From contig NZ_FOYL01000004.1 of the NCBI RefSeq assembly GCF_900115955.1, forward strand, positions 434,001 to 498,000: a stretch of DNA of 64,000 bases, given 5' to 3'. The translations under genes were made by a program, and so were the position numbers. Below, piece after piece: positions 7,842 to 15,580 of the stretch. This stretch comes from Lentzea waywayandensis. GTDB taxonomy: Bacteria > Actinomycetota > Actinomycetes > Mycobacteriales > Pseudonocardiaceae. Within the stretch, counting starts at the first letter, position 1. Each line of letters begins with the position of its first letter. Under the pieces are notes generated by a model that did no database searches, was not told where the DNA came from, and saw nothing but the letters and a program-made list of their open reading frames with translations.

Positions 7842-8704
7842 CAGCCGCTCTTCGGCGGTCGCACGATCCGCTCCTTGAGCTCCTTGGTGCGCCGGCGGCT
7901 GACCGGGAGCTCCTTGGCACCCTCACCGGTGCCGATGACGACCGCGTAGCCGTTCGCCGTCATCCGCAGCTCGCTCACCAGTGGCAACGCCACCAGGTAC
8001 GAGCGGTGGATGCGCACGAAACCCGCGTTGGCCCAGCGTTCTTCGAGCTGCGCGAGCGGGATGCGGACGAGGTGGCTGCCGTCCTGGGTGTGCAGGCGGG
8101 CGTAGTCGCCCTGGGCCTCGACGTACCGCACGGACGCGCGCGGCACGAGCTTGATGGTGCCGCCGAGCTCGACGGGGATGACCTCGTCGTCGGTCGGTTC
8201 GGCGGGGTTCTGGGCCGTGGGACTCGACGAGGCCGTCGGTGCCGCTGTGCGTCCCACCCGGTCCGCGACCCGCGAGATCGCCTTGAGGACGCGCTCCTCG
8301 TTGATCGGCTTGTTGATGAAGTCGAGCGCGCCGACGTCGAACGCCGTGACGAGCGCGTCGCGTTCCTCGACGCCTGTCACGAAAACGAGCGCGGGCGGGT
8401 ACCTGAACGCGCTGAGCACCCGCGCGAGATCCATTCCGGACAGTCCGGGCATGTTGATGTCCGCGAACACCGCGTCGACCGGCGGCAGGCCGGCCTTGGT
8501 CCTCGCCATGACCTCCTGCTCGTAGTCACCCCTCAGGATGCGCAGGGCCTCGGCGGCGTCGAACGCCGTGAGGACGCGCCGGATGTGAGGGCTGCTCTCG
8601 AGCAGGAACTTGATCTCGCTCAGGCCAGGAGCCTCGTCATCGACTGCGAGGACGAGGAGACCGGCGTTGTCTTGGGTACTCACTGTGTCGGGCATCTTGC
8701 CCAT
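7838..8704 (-). CDS. LytTR-family response regulator
   Basis: About 288 residues. Receiver domain at residues 15-150 with Asp22/Asp23, phospho-acceptor Asp82 in FADINMPGLSG and the FINKPI lysine; a linker rich in Ser/Thr/Pro; and a C-terminal LytTR DNA-binding domain (YVEAQGDYARLHT, RIHRSYLVAL). It should respond to the LytS-type kinase at 10106-11368. The overlap with the membrane-symporter genes suggests it controls carboxylate uptake, like BtsSR/YpdAB and LytST systems that sense pyruvate. Start is uncertain: ATG at 8704, ATG at 8692 or a GTG a little further in. Confidence 0.85.
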   Translation of the reverse strand: MGKMPDTVSTQDNAGLLVLAVDDEAPGLSEIKFLLESSPHIRRVLTAFDAAEALRILRGDYEQEVMARTKAGLPPVDAVFADINMPGLSGMDLARVLSAFRYPPALVFVTGVEERDALVTAFDVGALDFINKPINEERVLKAISRVADRVGRTAAPTASSSPTAQNPAEPTDDEVIPVELGGTIKLVPRASVRYVEAQGDYARLHTQDGSHLVRIPLAQLEERWANAGFVRIHRSYLVALPLVSELRMTANGYAVVIGTGEGAKELPVSRRRTKELKERIVRPPKSGW

Positions 8705-8767
8705 CAATGTGCGGTCATGTCTACGCCGGGGTAGGCCTCGACACGCCCTGTGAAACCGAACTGATGC

Positions 8768-9628
8768 TCACAGCCCGAATCGGGACCAGCGAGCACGTTC
8801 CTCGACGCTCGCGAGCACCTGTGCCACGAGATCCCCCGATCGGGTGGACGCGCCGGTCAGTCCGAGCTTGGCCAGCAACGGCCTGCGCGGCTCCGCGATC
8901 GTGAGCTCGGCGTCCGGAAAGCGCTTCGCGATGACGGTGCGGATGGTGCCGATGCCGTCGACCAGCCCGAGTTCCACGGCCTTGCTGCCGGTCCACACCT
9001 CACCGCTGAAGAGGTCGGCCTCGGTGCTGAGCTTGGCACCGCGGCGTTCGGTGACCCACGTCCTGAACTGGTCGTGCAGATCGGAGTGCAGCGTCTTGAG
9101 CCACTCGACGTCCTCGGGCTTCTCGGCCTGGAACGGGTCGAGCCGGACCTTGTTCTCCCCGGCCGTGTAGACGCGGCGTTCGACGCCGGCCTTCTCCAGC
9201 AGACCGTTGAGGCCGAATCCCGCACTCACGACACCGATGGAGCCCACGAGAGAGGTGCCGTGCGCGTAGATCTCGTCACCCGCGCACGCCAGCCAGTAGC
9301 CGCCGGACGCCGCCACGTCCTCGCAGAACGCGAGCACCGGCACGTGCTTCTTGGTGGCGAGCTCACGGATGCGTTCGGCGATCAGGGCGGACTGCGTCGG
9401 CGCGCCGCCGGGAGAGTTGATGAGCAGTGCCACGGCGATGAGCCGCTCGTTGTCGAACGCGCGGTTGATGGCCGACTCGACGTTCTGGAGGCTGATCGTG
9501 TTGCGCGCGACAGGCGAGGACTGCGGGGTGATGACCCCGTGCAACCGCACCGCGGCGACCACGGGCGGCCGCTCACCCCGGTCCATGACCCTCGGGAGAC
9601 GGGCCGCGATCTTCTCCGTGACGCTCAT
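8768..9628 (-). CDS. S49-family peptidase (SppA-like)
   Basis: 286 residues, a single S49 domain without a signal peptide. Ser108 in VAASGGYW and Lys160 in GENKVRLDP are 52 residues apart, the same spacing as the Ser/Lys catalytic dyad of Bacillus subtilis SppA, so the protein is predicted active. LINSPGGAPTQ and TSLVGSIGV are further family motifs. ATG at 9628 (MSVTEK) is chosen because sequence before it is not family-like. It is upstream of, and may be co-transcribed with, the response-regulator gene (63-nt gap). A role in signal peptide or membrane-protein degradation is general family knowledge. Confidence 0.85.
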   Translation of the reverse strand: MSVTEKIAARLPRVMDRGERPPVVAAVRLHGVITPQSSPVARNTISLQNVESAINRAFDNERLIAVALLINSPGGAPTQSALIAERIRELATKKHVPVLAFCEDVAASGGYWLACAGDEIYAHGTSLVGSIGVVSAGFGLNGLLEKAGVERRVYTAGENKVRLDPFQAEKPEDVEWLKTLHSDLHDQFRTWVTERRGAKLSTEADLFSGEVWTGSKAVELGLVDGIGTIRTVIAKRFPDAELTIAEPRRPLLAKLGLTGASTRSGDLVAQVLASVEERARWSRFGL

Positions 9629-9726
9629 GTACTCGACAGTACGTGCGTTTCGCGGACACGCGGGAGCCCAACAGCGCTGTCGGTTGCTCCCGCGTGACCT
9701 GGAACACAAGGTGCTAGGTTCGGGCT

Positions 9727-9894
9727 GTGACGTTCAACCCGATCCGCTGGCTCGAACGGTATGTCGAGTGGTGGGACGACCGGGGCAGACAGAACGCCGC
9801 CGGACCGACGCCCATGCACATCTACTGGATGTGGGTGAGCTGGAGCGTGTGCGCCGTCGTGCTGATCACGACTTTGGCTGTGGCAGCACGCTGA
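9727..9894 (+). CDS. Small single-helix membrane protein
   Basis: 55 residues from the GTG at 9727. The N-terminus is charged and aromatic (WLERYVEWWDDRGRQN) and the C-terminus is one hydrophobic helix (MWVSWSVCAVVLITTLAVAA). It is divergent from the S49 peptidase with a gap of under 100 bp. Function unknown. Composition is consistent with a real membrane peptide; the start lacks a strong Shine-Dalgarno. Confidence 0.5.
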   Translation: MTFNPIRWLERYVEWWDDRGRQNAAGPTPMHIYWMWVSWSVCAVVLITTLAVAAR

Positions 9895-9906
9895 CCTGGG
9901 TGCCTG

Positions 9907-10029
9907 TCAGCACTTGCAGCTGCTGAACCCCTTGGCGGTGCACTTGATGCAGACGCGGACGCGTTCGGGTGCTTGTTGTTCGTGCACTGGGTGATGGCCT
10001 TTGCTCGCGGGCGGCGTCTGTTCTTTCAA
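9907..10029 (-). CDS. Possible 40-residue Cys-rich peptide
   Basis: From a TTG at 10029 (or GTG at 9987) a short frame ends RVRVCIKCTAKGFSSCKC, giving CxxC followed by CxC, the pattern of a small zinc-binding knuckle. It occupies the gap between the small membrane gene and the histidine kinase. No clear Shine-Dalgarno is seen and no family is recognised, so coding status is doubtful; the clustered cysteines are the only argument. Confidence 0.3.
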   Translation of the reverse strand: MKEQTPPASKGHHPVHEQQAPERVRVCIKCTAKGFSSCKC

Positions 10030-10105
10030 ACGGCCGGCTGTTCATTGGTCAACACCACAATCGGCAGGATCCACGCCCGGGTTGAGCATGATTGACCCTG
10101 CAAGT

Positions 10106-11368
10106 TCAGGCGCGGACGACTGGTTGCTCCGCCGTCATCGGCTCGTCGGTCATCTGCGACCCGATGTTCAGGTTCGGCAGCACGTTGCGGGCGAACTTCG
10201 GCACCTTGAGGATCACCTTCGTGCCCGCGTTCGGGGCTGTCTCCACGACCAACGCGTACTCGGCGCCGAACACCGTCCGCATGCGGTCGTTGATGTTGCC
10301 GATGCCGACGTGCGCGCCGGTCTGGTGGGCGTCCTTGATGTCGTCTAGGCGGTCGGGGTCCATCCCGACGCCGTCGTCCTCGACGCTGATCAGGGCCTCG
10401 TTGCCGTTGTCCTCGGCGGTGATGGTGAGCATGCCGCCGCCGGGCTTCTTGGCCAGGCCGTGCCGGACCGCGTTCTCGACCAACGGCTGGAGGACCAGGA
10501 ACGGCAGGACGACCTGGAGGACCTCGGGGGCGATGCGCAGCCGGACGTTCAGGCGCGAGCCGTAGCGGGCCTGTTCGATGGTCAGGTAGCGATGGATGTT
10601 GGTCAACTCATCGGCGAGGGTCGTGAACAAGCCGTCGGTGCGGAACGAGTAGCGCGTGAACTCCGCGAACTCCTGCAGCAGCTCACGGGCGTGCGACGGG
10701 TCCGTGCGGATCAGCGACGAGATCGTGTTCAGCGCGTTGTAGACGAAGTGCGGCGAGATCTGGGCTCGCAGGGCCTTCACCTCGGCCTGGGCGAGGGCCT
10801 GGCGCTGCTTCTGGACGACCTCGAGTTCGAGCTGGGTCGAGACGAAGCGGGCGGTCTCCTCGGCCATGCGGATCTGGCGCTTCGACGCGACGCCGGAGAC
10901 CACGATCAACGTGCCGGCGACGTCTCCCTCGACAACCAGCGGCACCACGACAACGCTGTGCAGGGAGCACGGGCCCTGCAGCTCGCAGCCGAGCTTGCGG
11001 TGGTCGACGTGTTCCTTGTGGCAGTTGTTGATGGCACGGGCGACCGTGTCGCGGAGGTACTCGTAGTGGTCGTTCGCACCGCCGTCCCACGAGAGGACGG
11101 TGCCCTCTTCGTCGGTGATGGCGACCGCGACGCACCGCAGCATCTCGCGCAGGTGGGGCGTGGCCTTGTCCGCGGCCTCCTGGGTCAAGCCCGCGCGGAG
11201 GTCGCTCGACGCCTTGGACATCCGGTCGAGCATGTCCATCACAGCATCCTCGACGGAGGTGCTGACACGTCGAGCGCGGCACAGCATCACGAAGAGGCCC
11301 AGAACGGCCAGGGTCGCGATGACGCCGAGCACAGCGCGCTCGGTCAACAGGTCGCCCACGGTGCACAT
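10106..11368 (-). CDS. LytS-type sensor histidine kinase with one membrane helix and a Cys-containing GAF-like domain
   Basis: About 420 residues: one transmembrane helix (residues 13-29), a GAF-like sensor (about 65-165), then the HisKA-7TM/LytS kinase core with phospho-acceptor His207 in ISPHFVYNALNTI and ATPase motifs NAVRHG and DDGVGM. The sensor contains Cys116, Cys128 and Cys134 in NCHKEHVDHRKLGCELQGPC, which could bind metal or respond to redox (inference). Unlike classical LytS it has no five-helix pyruvate-sensing membrane domain. ATG at 11368 is chosen as the last start before the helix. It is divergent from lutA. Confidence 0.85.
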   Translation of the reverse strand: MCTVGDLLTERAVLGVIATLAVLGLFVMLCRARRVSTSVEDAVMDMLDRMSKASSDLRAGLTQEAADKATPHLREMLRCVAVAITDEEGTVLSWDGGANDHYEYLRDTVARAINNCHKEHVDHRKLGCELQGPCSLHSVVVVPLVVEGDVAGTLIVVSGVASKRQIRMAEETARFVSTQLELEVVQKQRQALAQAEVKALRAQISPHFVYNALNTISSLIRTDPSHARELLQEFAEFTRYSFRTDGLFTTLADELTNIHRYLTIEQARYGSRLNVRLRIAPEVLQVVLPFLVLQPLVENAVRHGLAKKPGGGMLTITAEDNGNEALISVEDDGVGMDPDRLDDIKDAHQTGAHVGIGNINDRMRTVFGAEYALVVETAPNAGTKVILKVPKFARNVLPNLNIGSQMTDEPMTAEQPVVRA

Positions 11369-11473
11369 GCTGTGCTGTGGGGCACCCCTATAGCAAGAGG
11401 CGCGCCCGGCGTACCCCCGTACGGTCCACCGATCCGGGTAGACATCCGATGAATTTGGGGAGAGGGTGTGCGC

Positions 11474-12187
11474 GTGAAAGTGGCTCTGTTCGCGACCTGC
11501 CTGACCGACACGTTCTTCCCGGAGACGGCCCGGGCTGTCGTGCGTCTGCTGGAGCGGCTCGACTGCACGGTCGAGTTCCCGCTCGACCAGACGTGCTGCG
11601 GCCAGATGCACTTCAACACCGGCTACCGGGAACTGTCGAAGCCGTTGGCACGCAAGTACACCGACGTCTTCGGAAGCTACGACTACGTGGTTGCGCCATC
11701 CGGGTCATGCGCGGGCATGGTCCGCGAGATCCATCCCACGCTGGGTGAGTCTCCGCCGCGCACGTTCGAGCTCGCGGAGTTCCTCGTCGACGTGCTCGGC
11801 GTGACCGACGTCGGCGCCTGGTTCCCCCACCGGGTCACCTACCACCCCACGTGTCACTCGCTGCGCATGCTGGGGGTCGGCGACAAGCCGTTGGCCCTGC
11901 TCAGGGCCGTGAAGGCACTCGATCTGGTGGAACTGCCCGACTCGACGCAGTGCTGCGGCTTCGGCGGCACGTTCGCGGTGAAGAACGCCGAGACGTCCAC
12001 GGCGATGCTCGCGGACAAGATGCGGTGCGTGCTCGACACCGGCGCCGAGGTGCTGTGCGCGGGCGACAACTCCTGCCTCATGCACATCGGAGGTGGGCTC
12101 TCGCGACTGCGCACGGGCGTCCGGCCGGTGCACCTGGCGGAGATCCTGGCTTCGACGGAGGAGGACCCGTGGCGCGCAACCCCGTGA
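11474..12187 (+). CDS. lutA: LutA, (Fe-S)-binding subunit of lactate oxidation complex
   Basis: About 237 residues with two CCG-type cysteine-rich modules (FPLDQTCCGQMHF and LPDSTQCCGFGGTF) plus YHPTCHS and GDNSCLMHIGG, diagnostic of LutA/YkgE. With LutB and LutC it oxidises L-lactate to pyruvate. The GTG at 11474 gives MKVALFATCLTD, the usual LutA start, 8-10 nt after GGGGAGAGG; a GTG at 11468 is also possible. It heads a three-gene operon and is divergent from the LytS kinase, suggesting control by that system. Confidence 0.9.
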   Translation: MKVALFATCLTDTFFPETARAVVRLLERLDCTVEFPLDQTCCGQMHFNTGYRELSKPLARKYTDVFGSYDYVVAPSGSCAGMVREIHPTLGESPPRTFELAEFLVDVLGVTDVGAWFPHRVTYHPTCHSLRMLGVGDKPLALLRAVKALDLVELPDSTQCCGFGGTFAVKNAETSTAMLADKMRCVLDTGAEVLCAGDNSCLMHIGGGLSRLRTGVRPVHLAEILASTEEDPWRATP

Positions 12188-13593
12188 CGTGGCTGGGCAG
12201 CCCGACGTTCCCCAAGGCCGCCAAAGAGGCGCTGAACGACACCCAGTTGCGGCAGAACCTGCGCAAGGCCACCGGGACCATCCGGGGGCGCAGGGCGGCC
12301 GCGGTCGCCGAGATGACCGACTGGGAGATGCTCAGGGTCGCCGGCGAGCAGATCAAGGACGACGTCCTGGCGCGCCTCGACACGTTGCTCGTGCAGCTCG
12401 AGGAGTCGGTCACGGCGCGCGGAGGCGTCGTCCACTGGGCCCGGGACGCCGAGGAGGCCAACCGGATCGTGCTCGACCTCTGCCGGGCCGAGCAGGCGAC
12501 GGAGGTCGTCAAGGTCAAGTCCATGGCCACGGCCGAGATCGGGCTCAACGAGGCCCTCGAAGCCGGTGGCGTGCAGGCGATCGAGACCGACCTCGCCGAG
12601 CTGATCGTGCAGCTCGGCGAGGACCGGCCGTCGCACATCCTGGTGCCCGCGATCCACCGAAACCGCTCGGAGATCCGCGAGATCTTCCAGCGCCGCATGG
12701 GGGTCGAGGTCTCCGACGAACCGGCGGACCTCGCCGAGGCGGCGCGTGTGTACCTGCGGCAGAAGTTCCTCACCACCAAGGTCGCCATCTCGGGCGCGAA
12801 CTTCGCCGTCGCCGACACCGGGTCGATCGTGGTGCTGGAGTCCGAGGGCAACGGCCGGATGTGCCTGACGCTGCCGGACACCCTGATCACCGTGATGGGC
12901 ATCGAGAAGCTCGTGCCGTCGTGGCAGGACCTCGAGGTCTTCCTGCAGCTGCTGCCCCGTTCGTCCACGGCGGAACGGATGAACCCGTACACGTCGGTCT
13001 GGACCGGCGTGACCCCTGGCGACGGCCCGCAGAACTTCCACCTCGTGCTGATCGACAACGGCCGCACCGCGACGTTGACGGATTCCGTCGGTCGCCAAGC
13101 ACTTCGGTGCATTCGCTGCTCGGCGTGCCTCAACGTCTGCCCGGTCTACGAACGCACCGGCGGCCAGTCGTACGGCTCGGTCTACCCCGGCCCGATCGGC
13201 GCGATCCTGACGCCGCAGCTGATGGGCGACCTGCACGACCCGCTGGCGGCCTCACTTCCTTACGCCTCTTCACTTTGCGGCGCCTGCTTCGAGGTCTGCC
13301 CGGTGCGGATCGACATCCCGTCCGTTCTCACTCACCTGCGCGCCGAGGTCGTGGAGGCCAAGGGACGCACGGCGGAGTCGGTCGCGATGTCCGCCGCGGC
13401 GTGGATCTTCAGGGAGGCCTCGCGCTACGAGAAGGCGCAGAAAGCCGGTTCCCTGGCCCGATTCCTGGCGAAGGACGGCAAGATCACGTCGCTGCCGTGG
13501 CCGGGGTCGAAGTGGACGTCCTCCCGCGACGTGCCCGCACCGCCGTCCGAGTCGTTCCGCGCCTGGTGGAGGAAGAACCGTTGCCAAGAATGA
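12169..13593 (+). CDS. lutB: LutB, iron-sulfur protein of lactate oxidation complex
   Basis: 474 residues. The N-terminal LUD-type domain (residues about 60-300, with AISGANFAVADTGSIV) is followed by two 4Fe-4S motifs: Cys314/317/320/324 in CIRCSACLNVCPVY and Cys370/373/377 in CGACFEVCPV. The GTG at 12169 has a strong GGAGGAGG upstream and lies inside the 3' end of lutA (19-bp overlap). Its stop overlaps the lutC ATG as ATGA. It probably carries electrons from lactate to the respiratory chain. Confidence 0.93.
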   Translation: MARNPVTWLGSPTFPKAAKEALNDTQLRQNLRKATGTIRGRRAAAVAEMTDWEMLRVAGEQIKDDVLARLDTLLVQLEESVTARGGVVHWARDAEEANRIVLDLCRAEQATEVVKVKSMATAEIGLNEALEAGGVQAIETDLAELIVQLGEDRPSHILVPAIHRNRSEIREIFQRRMGVEVSDEPADLAEAARVYLRQKFLTTKVAISGANFAVADTGSIVVLESEGNGRMCLTLPDTLITVMGIEKLVPSWQDLEVFLQLLPRSSTAERMNPYTSVWTGVTPGDGPQNFHLVLIDNGRTATLTDSVGRQALRCIRCSACLNVCPVYERTGGQSYGSVYPGPIGAILTPQLMGDLHDPLAASLPYASSLCGACFEVCPVRIDIPSVLTHLRAEVVEAKGRTAESVAMSAAAWIFREASRYEKAQKAGSLARFLAKDGKITSLPWPGSKWTSSRDVPAPPSESFRAWWRKNRCQE

Positions 13594-14174
13594 CCAATAC
13601 AGCCGCACGAGAAGAGATCCTTCAGCGCATCCGCAGCGCACAGGTGCCGGCGGCGGTACCCGTTGTCCGCGGCTACAACCAGAAGGGCCCCGGCGGCGTC
13701 GAGCTGTTCGCCGAACGGGTCGCCGACTACCGCGCGATCGTGCACACCGTCACGAACGTCCCCGAGGCACTGGAAGCCTTGAAGGGCAAGCGAATCGTCG
13801 CGCCGGAAGGCGTTCCGGACGAATGGCTGATCGACGGCGTCACGTGGCTGCGCGAGCCGTTGTCGATCGACGAGCTCGACCAGGCGGACGGCGTGCTGAC
13901 CGGATGCGCGGTGGCCATCGCGGACACCGGCACGATCGTCCTCGACGGCAGCGAGGCCCAGGGACGCCGCGCGCTCACGCTGCTCCCGGACTACCACCTC
14001 TGCGTGGTCCGCCAGGACCAGATCGCGGCCTCGGTGCCGGAAGCGCTTCAGCTGCTGGAACCCACCCGGCCGCTGACGTTCATCAGCGGGCCGTCCGCGA
14101 CCAGCGACATCGAGCTCAACCGGGTGGAGGGCGTCCACGGCCCCCGCACCCTGGAGGTTCTGATCGTCATTTGA
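13590..14174 (+). CDS. lutC: LutC, LUD-domain protein of lactate oxidation complex
   Basis: 194 residues with the LUD fold; the motif GCAVAIADTGTIVLDGSEAQGR aligns with the corresponding LutB segment. The ATG at 13590 overlaps the lutB stop. A TTG at 13581 is better placed after GGAGGAAG and may be the true start, adding three residues. The 3' end overlaps the convergent DNA glycosylase gene by 8 bp. It completes lutABC. Confidence 0.88.
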   Translation: MTNTAAREEILQRIRSAQVPAAVPVVRGYNQKGPGGVELFAERVADYRAIVHTVTNVPEALEALKGKRIVAPEGVPDEWLIDGVTWLREPLSIDELDQADGVLTGCAVAIADTGTIVLDGSEAQGRRALTLLPDYHLCVVRQDQIAASVPEALQLLEPTRPLTFISGPSATSDIELNRVEGVHGPRTLEVLIVI

Positions 14175-15033
14175 GCAGGCGGGACAACCGGCGGTCGGCC
14201 AGCGGCTTGCCGCCGGTCTGGCACGTCGGGCAGTACTGGAAAGCCTTGTCCGCGAACGACACCTCACGAACCGTGTCGCCGCACACGGGACACGGCAGGC
14301 CGGTGCGTGCGTGCACCCGCAACCCCGACCGCTTCTCGCCCTTGAGCCGCGCCGCGTCCTGACCGACGGACCGTGCGACCGCGTCGGTCAGGGTCGTCAG
14401 CATCGCCTCGTGCAGGTGGTCGAGCTGTTCGGCGTTCAGCTTGCCCGTCGTCGCGTAGGGCGAGAGCCGGGCCATGTGCATGATCTCGTCGGAGTAGGCG
14501 TTGCCGATGCCCGCGATCAGGGTCTGGTCGGTCAGGGACGTCTTCAGCCGCTCGGTCCGCTTGTCGAACAGGTCTTCCAGCTGCGTGCGGGTGATCCCCA
14601 ACGCGTCGGGGCCCAGCCTGGCGACGCTCGGGATGGTCTTCGGATCCCGCACGATCCACGCGGCGAGACCCTTCTTCGTGCCCGCTTCCGTCAGGTCGAA
14701 CCCAGGCCCCTGGCCGGGCGGGCCGAGGTGCACGCGCAACGCCAGCGGTCCGCGGCCCTGCTTGGGCGGCGGCGCGGACATGTTGTCCGCCCAGCGCAGC
14801 CAGCCGGCGCGGGCGAGGTGCACGACCAGGTGCAGGCCGTCGGCGACTTCCAGGTCGAGGTGCTTGCCGTGCCGGTGCGCGGCCACGACCTCCTGGCCGT
14901 GCAGCGCGGTCCACGGCGGGTCGAACGTCTTGAGGACCTGCAGGGACGCCACGTCGACGCGGTGCACCACACGGCCCACCGCGTTCTCACGCAGGTGGTG
15001 GACCAGTGCTTCTACCTCAGGTAGCTCGGGCAC
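14167..15033 (-). CDS. Fpg/Nei-family DNA glycosylase/AP lyase
   Basis: 288 residues. The N-terminus MPELPEVE supplies catalytic Pro2 and Glu3; the H2TH region contains QTLIAGIGNAYSDEIMH; and the C-terminal zinc finger has CPVCG...CPTCQ. It excises oxidised bases and cleaves at the abasic site. Whether it prefers 8-oxoG (Fpg) or pyrimidines (Nei) is not settled by sequence; the central YSDEIMHMARLSPY resembles actinobacterial Nei-like/Fpg2 proteins. It is convergent with lutC and is not functionally related to it. Confidence 0.9.
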   Translation of the reverse strand: MPELPEVEALVHHLRENAVGRVVHRVDVASLQVLKTFDPPWTALHGQEVVAAHRHGKHLDLEVADGLHLVVHLARAGWLRWADNMSAPPPKQGRGPLALRVHLGPPGQGPGFDLTEAGTKKGLAAWIVRDPKTIPSVARLGPDALGITRTQLEDLFDKRTERLKTSLTDQTLIAGIGNAYSDEIMHMARLSPYATTGKLNAEQLDHLHEAMLTTLTDAVARSVGQDAARLKGEKRSGLRVHARTGLPCPVCGDTVREVSFADKAFQYCPTCQTGGKPLADRRLSRLLK

Positions 15034-15048
15034 CGGACCAGTGTCGCA

Positions 15049-15486
15049 TCAGTCGACGGGTTGCAACGGACCTTCGACGTCCGGCAGCGAGTGCATCTCG
15101 ATCGTGCGGGCGACCCTGGAGGCCTCCTGGCGCACCGCCATCGGACCGCGGACCGACCCGATCCACCGCTCGGGTGGCAGCTCGTCGGCCGTGGCCTTGC
15201 TCTCCGCGACCAGCGTGTGCGGGCGGCGCAGCGCCCAGCGGACCGGGAAGAAGGCGAACAGGAAGATCAGCGCGAGGATCAGCCAGGCGGGGACCACGAC
15301 CTGCTCCGGCGTCCAGGCGATCAGCACGACCACCATGACGGCGAGCATGCCGCCCATCATGATGCCGGGCAGGACACCGCCGCTGACGTCGTGTTCGAAG
15401 TCGTCGGACTCCACCGGGTTGCGCCACTCGATGCGGCTGTGGACCGTCCACATCCGCCCGTCAGCACCGCGCACCAGCCGCGTCAT
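15049..15486 (-). CDS. Hypothetical two-helix membrane protein
   Basis: 145 residues, unrecognised. N-terminus MTRLVRGADGRMWTVHSRIEW, then two adjacent hydrophobic segments (GIMMGGMLAVMVVVLIAW and VVPAWLILALIFLFAFFPVRW), then a hydrophilic tail with PERWIGSVRG. The ATG at 15486 follows GTGGGAGACGGG. It lies just downstream of the sigma/anti-sigma fusion gene on the same strand but with a 94-bp gap. Confidence 0.65.
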   Translation of the reverse strand: MTRLVRGADGRMWTVHSRIEWRNPVESDDFEHDVSGGVLPGIMMGGMLAVMVVVLIAWTPEQVVVPAWLILALIFLFAFFPVRWALRRPHTLVAESKATADELPPERWIGSVRGPMAVRQEASRVARTIEMHSLPDVEGPLQPVD

Positions 15487-15580
15487 GTACCCGTCTCCCA
15501 CGCTCGGTCGGTCTTGGACAAACCGTACCTGGCGGAGGCAGAGCCTTGTGGGTGAACTCGGCTGAGCTTGATCGTCACCG

